Program-made: the position numbers and the translations under genes
Origin: Juglans regia
Lineage: Eukaryota > Streptophyta > Magnoliopsida > Fagales > Juglandaceae
Direction of reading: 5' to 3'
NCBI RefSeq assembly: GCF_001411555.2
Contig: NC_049901.1
Span: 37,790,964 to 37,854,963 of the forward strand
DNA: 64,000 nt
Shown: positions 47,613 through 64,000 of the stretch, in pieces
Numbering within the stretch: position 1 is the first letter of the stretch
Layout: each line of letters opens with the position of its first letter
The notes under the pieces: generated by a model
What the model was told of the DNA's origin: nothing
What the model saw: only the letters and a program-made list of their open reading frames with translations
Database searches by the model: none

Positions 47613-47774
47613 GTCTGGAGCTTGTATTTTAATTGATCTTGCATTTGAGACTCTCCCTTGACCACTTGAGCTCGAGTAAGAGTTCAAATAACAACTTGAA
47701 CTAATCATTTATAAATAGTGCCTATAACCCAAAACCCAACTCGTCTTAATTCAATATGAATAAAAAATTTCATG

Positions 47775-47779
<5 letters not shown>

Positions 47780-47806
<27 letters not shown>
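47780..47806. repeat. (AT)n microsatellite
   Basis: About 13 AT units between two hAT-like elements. Confidence 0.85.
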
Positions 47807-47815
<9 letters not shown>

Positions 47816-47989
47816 TAGACTGATCCAAAATTAGTTAGAATCAAGTCTCACTTATAGTTAAGCAGTGAGGCTAAGGAATAGAGAAGGTTATCATAAAAAT
47901 ATGTAAGACAAAACTTGTTCTTATGGCCATCAGAAACTGAGAGAATTCCTTTCCTAATGGATCGTAGGCTGGCAGGCCGGCGAAGGGGT

Positions 47990-48622
47990 GCAAATCGATT
48001 GTTCTGGTCTAGTTTGGTCTGGTTCGACGATAGATCAAATATTTTCGGATCATCATTTTATCGGTCCGAACACCCATAGAGATCGAACCAGATTGGTAGC
48101 TATCGGTCCGGTTGGTCTATTCGGTTCGGACTTTTTTTTTTTAAGTCAATTAATAAAAAAATTTATTTAAAATACTAAATTAAACTAAGTGACTTATTAT
48201 GCGGATTATGTAACAAACTCAATAAAAAAATATTTTATATAGTCAATGATAATAAATTAGATGAACATTACATTATTAATTTATATAATTACTATATAAT
48301 TAACTAATTTATATTATATATTAGTTAATTCATAGAATATTAAAAAATGTTAATAACATATTTAAAATTTTATATTGTTAATAGTGATAAGTTAGATGAA
48401 GATTTATATAAAATATTGTTAATTTATAGAATATTAACAAGTATTAATAACATATTGTACAATTATTATATAAATAATATATATAAAATATTTTTTTATT
48501 TTTATTTTTCATTCAGTCCAATTAGAAAAAATCCTGGACCGTAGATCGAATCGAAACTTTTCGATCTTCTAAAACGTGGATTGAAATCTCGATTGGTCTG
48601 AACCGACCATTTATCACCCATT
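47990..48622. mobile_element. Possible second hAT-like element, related to 47028-47612
   Basis: The left side has AGGGGTGCAAATCGATTG followed by GGTCTGGTTCG words; the right side has GGTCTGAACCGACC and ends near TATCACCCATTG. Size, base composition and GGTCYGG words resemble the neighbouring element. No clear target duplication was found. Confidence 0.4.
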
Positions 48623-48815
48623 GCTAATATGGTAAATTGTACTGGTCGTTTATGGACAATTTTAAAAAATATTGATTATTTTTTTTTCAAAACTGCAAAA
48701 CTTGAGTATCCAATTTACTGCATTTTATAAATTTAGAAGTTCCTTATTGAAAAAAAAAAAAAGATTGCAAAAACTAAAAGTGCCTTTTATAATACATATG
48801 CATTCAAGTGGCACT

Positions 48816-48919
48816 AGGCTAAAAACTTAATAACCTGATGGCATATGGCTCAATTCTTCAAATAAAAAATTTAAGTTCAAAACCCCCCATCCCTTGTATA
48901 AAAAGAAAAAAAAAAAAAA
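48816..48919 (+). mobile_element. SINE-like insertion with poly-A tail
   Basis: A 104-bp insert is flanked by TGGCACT at 48809-48815 and 48920-48926. It ends in a poly-A run and contains AAGTTCAAAACCCCCC, which resembles a pol III B box. A plausible, probably 5'-truncated, tRNA-derived SINE. Confidence 0.5.
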
Positions 48920-49495
48920 TGGCACTGAAATTATATGCAGTTGAGCCACAAAGGATGTTTGGAACTTTGGATTAATGGTAAATTCCATCTGTTAGAAAAA
49001 GCCCCCGAAGGTTACCTAGCTAGCTCATGACAGTATTAAGACAGATTTACCATATCTCATCCTCTCATATTACACGTACGATGTCATATCAATAAATCTA
49101 TTTATATAATTATCAATTTTTAATGATCTTATATAATAAATAAAAGTATGATATATAATTTATATTAGACTATTATGAAATAAGGTTGGTGAGGTAATTA
49201 AAAAGAAAACTGAAAGAGTTAAAAGATGCCCTTAGAAACGAACATGTCTACCAACGCACGTTTGTATCCGTAATTAAGCTTAGCCGGAAGAAACGATGCA
49301 CCTACCATGACTACGTACGTTTCTAAACCTTTTTATTAAAAAAATCTAGACGTCATGTCACTTTCATCATTATCACAATAACGGAATAAAAGATTTAATT
49401 AAAAATCACAAAAACTTTGTCCCTTTTCTTCTTTGGATAACGTCAAATTAATGATAAATTTCACGAGATAAATCCGCACTAAATTAATTAAACTC

Positions 49496-49645
49496 ATATC
49501 AATTTATTATTATAATTTTTTTAAATTTTAATATAAAATATAATAAATAATTTAATTTTTTTAAATTCTAAAATAATAATAATAATAATAATAAATAATA
49601 AAATTTATTATTTTAATTCAATTCAATTCAACATTTAAACGTATT
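49496..49645. mobile_element. Tourist-like MITE fragment
   Basis: TTATTATTATAATTTTTTTA, ATATAAAATATAATAAATAA and ATTCAATTCAATTCAAC blocks follow the same order as the well-bounded copy at 58802-59002. An (AAT)n tract at 49570-49592 lies inside it. Confidence 0.5.
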
Positions 49646-50470
49646 AAAGATGCGTTAAGTTCAACATCCCAAAATTAAAAGTAATATCCATGGGATTTGT
49701 GGGATGTAAGACGATTTGTACAATTTTATGATGCATAAGTTTACGTTTTTTTTCAAAAAGAAAGATAAATTAGAGATTTATATAAAAAAAATCTTTTTTT
49801 TTTTAAAATGGTGTGAGTAGAATTTGAACGTTTTAGAACTATATCTAATATTATTATTATGAGATATATATAAAAATAAGAATAATGCTATTCTAAGACT
49901 TCTATATCATACAACATCTACTTGGAAATTTTCATAGCACGTGACATCTATGCAATTACAATCATATCCGTAAGACAAATATAGAGAGAAATAGCTATTT
50001 CACGAGTATTAGTATTACACACATTTTGATAAAATACTTTTTTTAATTTAAAATTTTCAAAACCTTAAATCTATAAAAAAATTTTATAAAATTAAATTTA
50101 TAAATTAATATGTTTTGATATGATATATTAAATATACGTTATTATAAAAATAATTTAATAATTTAATGTATTATTAAGTTATAAATTTATTTTTATAAAT
50201 TATTGTTGTGATTAAAATATTTTTTAATTTTTATTAGATTATATTTAAATTTATATTTTTTTTTTATCTTAAAAGTAAGAGATAGAGATGGACAGTGAGA
50301 CGGAGATGAATGCGTAAAAGGTCAAAGAATCAAAGCAGATTGGCAGTTGACATGTCATTTCCGTTATTTCCATCCAAAACCGTATCTTTTTCCGTAATCC
50401 TAATGTATCTTTTTCGAGAAAATCGAACACAACTCCGTAGAACGATGTAGACCATCGTTCATCTTTTTCC
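49646..50470. other. Region upstream of the hexokinase gene
   Basis: AT-rich, no gene seen. Near 49795-49870 a poly-T with a TTTGAACGTTTT word could be the 3' end of another SINE-like insertion on the minus strand (weak). Confidence 0.3.
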
Positions 50471-50473
50471 GCC

Positions 50474-50480
50474 TATAAAA
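50474..50480 (+). promoter_or_regulatory. TATA box of the hexokinase gene
   Basis: TATAAAA in GCCTATAAAATCG, 297 bases before the ATG. It would place transcription start near 50505 and give a 5' leader of about 270 bases. Inferred from sequence and spacing. Confidence 0.55.
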
Positions 50481-50590
50481 TCGAACACGAAACTCCAGAA
50501 AACACGTTCCTTCCATTCCAAGCATTGAGCAAGGCTTTCGAATGTCTTTCCTTTGAAAATAATCACAAGAATAGCCTTTGTTTTCCGTGA

Positions 50591-50680
50591 ATGCTCGTCT
50601 ATTTCTCTTTCTCCGATCTGAGGGTTTCATCTCTTCCAGTCTCCACCTCTGTTGTTTTTTTGTTCACTTCTCACATGTGA
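50591..50680 (+). promoter_or_regulatory. Candidate upstream ORF in the hexokinase leader
   Basis: The ATG at 50591 opens a 29-codon frame (MLVYFSFSDLRVSS...) ending at TGA 50678-50680. Its last sense codon is itself an ATG, so ATG-TGA forms a start-stop pair. Another tiny frame (ATG TCT TTC CTT TGA) starts at about 50539. Both lie after the TATA box and before the main ATG, so they could lower hexokinase translation if they are in the mRNA. Confidence 0.4.
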
Positions 50681-50776
50681 GTCTGGTGCAAGCGAATACG
50701 AATCTGTGATCTCCAGTTTTCGTTTATTAAGCGAATTACAATCAGGAATAGATTTGCAGAGGAAGAGGGTGAGACC

Positions 50777-57523
<6,747 letters not shown>

Positions 57524-58106
57524 AAAAGGTGGAAGTCAAGGTAGATGGAAGGATGGAAGAAGTATGGCATTTTCATATATATATTGTATATTTTTGTTTC
57601 TCCCTTTTCCAATTTCCTGATAATTTGGAGCTTATCACAGCTCCTACCATGCCAGCAAAACCTTAATTTATGGTCTTGCAGAGCATATAATAGAACAGTA
57701 TTTGTCATAAGTTATGGAATAAATTGGGGGAATTTTAACTGTTCTTTCCGGAGCCACTTGGCTGGAGCATTCTCTTCTGTTTCCATTGCAAATCAAGCAG
57801 GCTTTTATGTGTCTGGGTATCCACGTACGATAAAAAAAAAAAAAAAAATGCTTACTTTATGCAGGAAGAAAGTATCTTAGATTGTTGATTATAGTAGAAC
57901 ACATAAATCAAGTGGTTGTTAAGGCTTGCTTTGTTGTTTATTTATGTGTCTCTTTGATATTTTTCTGCTGTTGTGGTATTTTAGGTTTTTTGGATTGCTT
58001 GTATTTTGGTCCTTTATGATTTATCTGTAATTTCCAGGTGTCTGTCTGTAACTACGGTTTTCTTTCGCCACAAGTGAGGGTTATCAATAAACTTGGAGTA
58101 CCGTCT
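57524..58106 (+). other. 3' untranslated region of hexokinase
   Basis: AATAAA at about 57718-57723 and CAATAAAC at about 58085-58092 are candidate poly-A signals. A poly-A run at 57829-57848 interrupts the stretch. No further gene is seen up to the MITE at 58802. Confidence 0.45.
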
Positions 58107-58801
58107 TTTTTTTTTTTTTTTATAAAAAAAAATGGTTTGCCTGGCAACATAAGTGATATTACTATATATTATATAATTTCCAAAACATGAAATATTTTTC
58201 CAGCTTTGAACCTAATATAAATTATATTAATTACGAGAAAATTAATCCTACCAAGTCATGTCATCTATTCTCTGTTTTTGTTATGATTAAATAAGAGTTT
58301 ATTAATATATGTCATTAAGCTAAAATTATTAAAAAGGAAAATAATATATGAATAAATTACCAATTTTTATCTAAGTTTAAAATTATTGAACTAAAAGTAA
58401 TATGGTTAATTAATTTACTAATTTTTTATTCAAATTAGTAGTTTTCTTAGTGTTTATTTTTTTCATACGCCATTTTCTCGTCACTATTATGCAAATAAAA
58501 AGAAATCGATCAAGTTGCTTAATTAAAATTTTAAAACTAAATACTAATATTGACACTTTTTTCTTAACTTTGGATACCCTAAAATTCTTGACCGACTTTA
58601 TGGTATCGAGTAAGAAATAGATAGACATATAAAATACATCTCATAATATTGATTGAACATTTTAATACTGTTGAAACAAATTCACTCGTGTAGTGTAGCT
58701 ATACAAATTATGGAGTCAACTTTATTGATAGAAAATATATAATCTTTCTCACCTGATCTTATTCCTAATTATAGTCTATAATTGGCATATCAAATAATTA
58801 A

Positions 58802-59002
58802 TGGTTCGTTTGGATACATAAATCATCTTACTTCATCTCATCTTATTATTATAAATTTTTTAAATTTTCATATAAAATATAATAAACAATTCAATTTTTT
58901 CAAATTCTAAAACAATAATAATATTAAAAAATAATATTCTAACAATATTTTATTCAACTCATCTAAAACTATATCATCTCATCTCATTATCCAAACAAGT
59001 CC
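58802..59002. mobile_element. Tourist-like MITE, complete
   Basis: 201 bp. The left end is TGGTTCGTTTGGATA and the right end, reverse-complemented, is GGACTTGTTTGGATAATG. The flanks are TAA on both sides (58799-58801, 59003-59005), the usual 3-bp duplication of PIF/Harbinger elements. The interior has CATCTCATCTTATTATTA and CATCTCATCTCATTATCC. Confidence 0.7.
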
Positions 59003-59383
59003 TAATATTCTCAATATATTAGTGCATGTCTTGCCAAGGAAGAATGGCCTCTAGAAAATTGATTTTCCTCGTGTACCATCCAAATTTCCCCAATTAATGG
59101 AGTGCTATATATGATCTAGATGGCTTACTCTTTTCTTTTTAAGTGCTGTAAAATAATCTGATTTCATGATACCTTTGTTTTGAAAGTGGAGTCAAGGGCT
59201 GTAAATTCTACACCACTCAAATGAAAATGCAATATTAATATTGAATCAAGACGAACATGATATACCTAATATATAACATATAACCTAATGAATATTAAAT
59301 CACCAAAATTAATGACAGCAATGTAAATATATAGTTTACCCCAAAAGTTGTTCTGTATATATGATGAGGAAGATGGGGGCTAC

Positions 59384-59871
59384 TGTAGCACTCTAGATAT
59401 TATTACAGGAAAAAGCTTCCCAGAGGAATGCCTTTTCAAGAAAAATAGTAGAGGGAAATCTAGAAAAAGAAGAAAGTCTTAACTTTTACTCAGATTTTTG
59501 CATAATATTCATTAGGCACACGACGACGCCTTACATAGTAGGAAACCTATAGTGATAATAAAGGCCATGGGCCTGTAATAGAAGAAAACCCATAACATCT
59601 AGGTAGCCCAGTTGACAACAGATTACAAAAGAAAATAACTAAGGAAAATATCAAAATGACTCCATGCCTAGTTCGGCCCCGGTATAGACTCCTTAAGCCC
59701 ACATTGTTGGCCCAGCCCAGGACTCCATTCAAGCCTTCACTTCACTTCACTTCAGACACACGCACACACGAACACTTTAGTTCACAGTCACGCGAGCCCT
59801 AACCCCCTTCTATTCAGTCTTCTCTTCCCAATCTTGCACCTGGTCAACCCAACGCCGGCAGCTGTGTTACA
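59384..59871 (-). repeat. 3' LTR of the second chromovirus
   Basis: Bounded by TGTAGCACTC on the left and GCTGTGTTACA on the right; the ends are inverted (TGTARCA). It abuts a clear polypurine tract at 59872. Length 488 bp. The partner LTR lies beyond the window, so the left boundary rests on the TG...CA rule and should be checked. Confidence 0.7.
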
Positions 59872-59890
59872 CTCTCCCCCTCCTCCCCCA
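59872..59890 (-). other. Polypurine tract of the second chromovirus
   Basis: On the minus strand this reads GATGGGGGAGGAGGGGGAG, ending next to the TGTAACA of the LTR. Confidence 0.85.
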
Positions 59891-60214
59891 TCAGAACACC
59901 TTGCCTGCAAGGTGGGGAAAGAGTTCTTTCAGCCGTGAATAAGCTTCCCAACTAGCATTTGCCGCCTCTTGCCAGTGCCAGCGAACGAGCAACTCAGCCC
60001 TTGCCTTGTTCCCCTCCTTAACCATGCGATGGCTAAGGACTTCCCCTGGTTTAGGTTGTAGAACCCCTTGCTCATCTACCGGCGGTAGTGAAGGTTTGGC
60101 TGAAACTTTAACTCCAATTTTTTTCTTGAGTTGAGACATATGAAAAGTGTGATGGATTTTGGATGATGGAGGTAGATCCAATTTGTATGCTACCTCTCCA
60201 ACACGTTGTAGCAC
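59891..60214 (-). pseudogene. Chromodomain end of pol, second chromovirus
   Basis: VGEVAYKLDLPPSSKIHHTF is the end of the integrase C-terminal domain, followed by HMSQLKKKIG. The chromodomain core is LLVRWHWQEAANASWEAYSRL. The usual W-G-P-like turn is altered (WHWQE). The frame ends inside the polypurine tract, as in the other element. Confidence 0.85.
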
Positions 60215-61942
60215 CTAAAATGGACCAAAGAACTGTGGTGCAAGCTTGAGGTTGCGCCGGAGAGCTACAGTGGTTTGCCGATATGGTTGTAAGCGCAGGT
60301 ATACCCATTCACCTTCTTCAAATTGTTGCTCATTTCTCTTCAAATCAGAATACTTTTTCACGCGGTTTTGGGCTTGCTGTAAATTTTGCTTGAGTATTTT
60401 TGATATCTGGTCTCTGCTACGTAGAGTGGTGTCCACTGAGTGTACCCGGGCTGTTCCTCGGATGTAATCCAACTAACGGGGTGGGGGGTAACCATAGAGG
60501 GTCTCAAAGGTGAGATCCTCGTGGATGTGTGCTGAGTGAAATTATACCACCACTCTGCAAGTGAAATCCACACTGCCCAGTCCTTAGGCCTATCTCCTGT
60601 GAAGCATCCTAAGTAATTCTCGACAGTTTTGTTGACGGCTTCGGTCTGCCCGTCAGTTTGTGGGTGATAGGCAGTGCTCATAGCCATTTGAACCCCCTGT
60701 AGGAAAAACAACTCCTGCCAAAATTGGCTTGTGAACGTTGGATTTCTATCAGAAACTATAGGGCAGGGTAATCCATGTAGCTTGAAGATATTTTTGAGGA
60801 ATAAGTCAGCCACTATCTTGGCTGTATATGGGTGTTTTAAGGGCACAAAGTGACTATACTTAGTCAATCAATCGACTACAACCCATAGACAGTCATACCC
60901 TTGTAACATGGGAAGACCATCAATAAAATCCATGGTGATATGAGTCCATGGTTGAGATGCTATGGGTAATGGCTGCAGCAAGCCACTTGGTAGAGTGTTA
61001 TCTACCTTAACCCTTTGACAAATATCACATGCCCTAATAAATTTCTTCAAATCTGTTTTCATTCCCGTCCAGTAGAAATCCCTCCTCATCCGATGAATAG
61101 ACTTATCATAACCCGAGTGTCCGCCCCATGGACTGCAATGGGACAGCTCCATTAACTTATTTTTAAATTCCTTAAGTTGAGGAATGCATAATCTATTCTT
61201 GTACAACAATAACCTATCCCTCAAGGTATGGTTAGAGCTTAACTTACCTTCTGAACAGCTCTTCATCAGATCTTGTAAGTGCACATCCACCTCATAGGCC
61301 TTCTTCAAGTCCTCCACCCATTCCACATTAGGAAAGGTGATCAACATTAATGCCCCTTCAGATTCTTGATCTTTACGGGATAGGGCATCAGCCACCCTAT
61401 TCTTGGACCCTCTTTTATACTCAACGACGAAATCATAGCCAAGTAGTTTAGTGATCCACTTTTGCTGCATAGGGGTTCCAATTTTCTGATCAAGCAAATG
61501 TTTAAGACTTTGTTGGTCAGTTTTAACCACCCCTAACAAATAATGCCTCCACTTTAATACAGCTGAAACCAAAGCAAATAACTCATTCTCATAGGTAGAC
61601 AATGAGAGGGAGTTGCCCTTGAGAGCCTTGCTGAAAAACGCTATAGGTCTTCCACGCTGCATCAACACTGCCCCTATAGCTGTCCCTGAAGCATCACACT
61701 CAATTATGAATGGTATGGAAAAGTCCGGAAGAGCCAAAACTGGTGGCTGAGTTACAGCCCCCCTTCAGCCTTTGAAACGCCATTTTTGCCTCTTCATTCC
61801 AATGAAAACTCTCTTTTTTTAACAACTGGGTAAGTGGCGCTGCAATTTCACCATAACCTTTTATAAATCTGCGGTAGTAACCCATCAAGCCCAAAAATCC
61901 TCTCAAGGCCTTAAGGGTCTTAGGTAGGGGCCACTCCACCAT
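60215..61942 (-). pseudogene. RNase H and integrase of the second chromovirus
   Basis: 61942-61700 has the RT connection block LRGFLGLMGYYRRFIKGYGE. A frameshift leads to 61737-60868 with FIIECDASGTAIGAVLMQ (first RNase H Asp), STYENELFALVSAV and VADALSRKDQ, then the integrase zinc domain (GHSGYDKSIHRMRRDFYW, CDICQ) and MDFIDGLP. A stop at about 60865-60867 precedes VSDRNPTF and YHPQTDGQTEAVNK. All three integrase catalytic acidic residues are present, though split by the stop. The GPF motif (QFFGPF) closes the frame at 60215. Confidence 0.88.
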
Positions 61943-62820
61943 AGCATTCAGCTTCTCCGAGTCTGCTTGTACCCCCCCTTGCTAGAATTAAATAGTCTAG
62001 GTAAGCCACCTCTTCACACCCAAAACGGCACTTGGATTGTTTTGCAAATAACTTGTGCTGCCTTAGAGTCTCTAAGGTTAGCAATAAATGTTGAGTGTGC
62101 TCCCCTTCTGTTTTGCTGCACACCAAAATACCATCAAATACAAGTATAAACTTCCTTAAAAAGGGTCGAAATACCTCATTCATGAGACTTTGGAAGGTTG
62201 AGGAGGCGATAGTGAGCCCAAATGGCATCACTAGGAACTCATATTGCCATTCATGAGTTCTAAAGGCAGTTTTGGGTATGTCATTAGGCTTAACCCGTAT
62301 TTGATGATAACCGGACCTCAAATCCAGCTTAGAGAATATAGTTGACCCATGTAGTTCATCCATTAGCTCTTCAACCACTGGAATAGGAAATTTATCTTTG
62401 ATGGTCATACTGTTCAGCCCCTATAGTCAACACATAGCCGCCACGTCCCATCCGCCTTTCTTACCAACAACACGGGAGAAGAGTAGCGACTTTGGCTGGG
62501 TTGAATCACTCCCGTAGCCAACAATTCTTGCACTATTTTCTCAATTTCATCTTTTTAGTAATAAGGGTAACGATAAGGTCTCATAGAGATGAGTTTAGTG
62601 TTTGGTAAAAGGTGTATAGAGTGGTCATGGGTTCGGGGGGGTGGTAGTCCTTTGGGTTCTGAAAACACATCACCAAACTGTCTCAGTAACTTCATAACAG
62701 CTGCTGGAATCCCAGTTACTGCTTGAGAATCAGTGGAAATTTCTCCTTCTATGAGTTGTAAGATAACCCCTCTTGTCTCCAATTTATTTTGCATATTTAG
62801 AGACCCTTCCTCAATCATCT
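61920..62820 (-). pseudogene. Reverse transcriptase of the second chromovirus
   Basis: 62818-62555 carries the start of RT (GLPPPRTHDHSIHLL, PYRYPYY) and then a stop. 62408-61920 carries [15 protein letters not shown] and VMPFGLTIASSTFQSLM. The active-site box reads VFDGILV instead of the expected VFFDDILV: one residue is missing and the second Asp is Gly, so the enzyme is dead. Confidence 0.88.
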
Positions 62821-62836
62821 TGGCAGCTGTTAACCC

Positions 62837-63193
62837 CTACATTTTTATCTTTTTGCCCTTATAAATAAACTGCATTGACAATTTATCAAAGTCCCACATG
62901 ATTTTCCCCAACTCCCGCAGCCATTTAATTCCCAACACCATATCACAACCAGCTAGCACAATAACATGAACTTCCATCTCAAAGATAGTTCCTTGAATAA
63001 GGACTTCCACCTTACTACATTTCCCAGCGCTAGGAACCAGCTCCCCATTTGCAACTTTCACCCTATCCTTCTCCTTCTCATTCAAGGATAGATTGGTTTT
63101 TCTTAATATTGTGGGGTCTAAAAAATTATGAGTAGACCCCGTGTCAATCAAAATGGTAATCCATTGCTTCCCAATCCTCCCTTTCACTCTCAT
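62837..63193 (-). pseudogene. Aspartic protease of the second chromovirus
   Basis: LIDTGSTHNFLDPTIL is the active-site motif, GCDMVLGIKWLRELG the second conserved block. It is in the same frame as gag upstream, with only the TAA at 63301-63299 between them. Confidence 0.88.
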
Positions 63194-63298
63194 TGTTTTT
63201 GGGTTAAGGGAACCAATTATTGCATGAAAGGATATTTCTGGGTTTTTTTGGTTGGCACAAGTATCTACGGTTGCTGGAATGTCTTCTCCAGTCTCTGC

Positions 63299-64000
63299 TT
63301 ATATTTCCTCAATCACCACACTACTCTCATTGTTACTCTCATTGTTAGGCAACACTTCCTCTAGCAAAAATAGTTTGGGATTTTGGCACTTATGCCCAGG
63401 GACCCACTTGGCATCACAATAATAACATAACCCATTTTCTCTTCTCTCTTTCATTTGGTTTTGGTTGATTTTGTGTATAGTTAAGGATGGTTTTTTGTTT
63501 GGCTTGGTATTTTCAGATTGGTGAGAAAAATGATGGTTGAGGTTCCTTATGATACTTGGTTCAGCAGAATAATGTGAAATGGACTTTGAATTTCTTTTGG
63601 CTAGGCTAAGGTTTTCTTCTTGTATCTTGGCTAGGCTGTAGGCAGTTATTAGGTTGGTGGGGCTGAACATTCTCACAGGTAGTCTGATCTCATCCCTTAG
63701 TCCACTCAAAATACAGCTCAACTTACATGCATTGGATATACCTCTCAACCTATTTGACAAGGTTTCAAAGTTTGCTTGGTACTCCTCAATTGTGGTTGTT
63801 TGTTTTAACCTAATAAGGGCCTTCATAGGGTCATCATAAGCATTAGGTCCAAACCTAACAAGTAGTGCTCTAGTCAACATATCACAATCCTGGATGTGCA
63901 CACTTTGTTCCAGATCTTGGAACCAAACCAATGCTCTTCCTTCTAAATGAAAGGAAGCCAGTTTCACACGGCTTTGTGGAAATGTGTTATGGTATTGAAA
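63299..64000 (-). pseudogene. gag of the second chromovirus, cut by window edge
   Basis: The frame is open through the right edge. Core block GRALVWFQDLEQSV, then RLRGISNACKLSCILSGLRD, and the zinc knuckle CYYCDAKWVPGHKC near the end, of the same altered type as in the first element. It stops at TAA 63301-63299, 28 codons after the last knuckle Cys. Confidence 0.88.

Larger units (their letters stand above)
59384..64000 (-). mobile_element. Second Ty3/gypsy chromovirus, right part outside window
   Basis: Minus strand, same domain order as the element at 11400-17204: gag (running off the right edge), protease, reverse transcriptase, RNase H, integrase, chromodomain, polypurine tract, LTR. The proteins are clearly related but far from identical and the LTRs differ in length (488 versus 615 bp), so it is a different family of the same clade. 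Frameshifts and stops break pol in at least five places, and the RT active-site box is damaged. Confidence 0.92.

Overview
This is a plant nuclear genome window: AT-rich, intron-bearing and dense in retrotransposons, MITEs and (TA)n/(GA)n microsatellites. A Tourist-like MITE family with GAGATGAGATGAG/GTTTGGATA-type ends recurs several times. I recall this family as very common in Fagales, especially Juglandaceae (walnut, pecan), so a woody Fagales species is my best guess. That placement is inference only.

Two ordinary host genes look intact. The first is a single-exon MATE/DETOXIFICATION transporter on the minus strand (19569-21293). The second is a nine-exon hexokinase on the plus strand (50777-57523) whose spliced CDS adds up to exactly 498 codons plus stop. 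It has a TATA box and two candidate upstream ORFs in front of it. A third host-like gene, a FAR1-RELATED SEQUENCE/MULE-transposase-type gene on the minus strand (41407-44720), can be rebuilt as seven exons with all introns in phase 0. It carries four nonsense codons and a frameshift and is a pseudogene; a tandem duplication created its second exon.

The rest is mostly mobile-element sediment, left to right: a broken LINE (27-2390); AT-rich DNA with microsatellites; a hAT element with 8-bp target duplication (6873-7511) beside CACTA-like termini; a small MITE with 9-bp duplication (10686-10869); a Tourist MITE (11199-17367) split by a complete 5.8-kb Ty3/gypsy chromovirus (11400-17204, minus strand, 615-bp LTRs, TTTTG duplication); another MITE (17425-17600); then the transporter and about 11 kb with no recognisable gene. 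Next come a LINE 3' half (32506-33883) abutting a 2.55-kb LTR of a Del/Tekay-like element (33884-36432) that keeps only a gag zinc-knuckle remnant; a broken Transposase_32-type ORF ending in a long heptad repeat (38166-39491); a tandem array of hairpin-forming ~134-bp units (39927-40523); the FRS pseudogene; a second hAT-like element (47028-47612); a SINE-like insertion; the hexokinase gene; another Tourist MITE (58802-59002); and a second chromovirus (59384 to beyond the right edge, minus strand).

The most unusual observations are the hairpin satellite, the homologously placed in-frame stop between gag and protease in both chromoviruses, the exon-creating duplication in the FRS gene, and the heptad-repeat tail of the Transposase_32 ORF. 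I found no convincing tRNA, rRNA, known microRNA or CRISPR locus.
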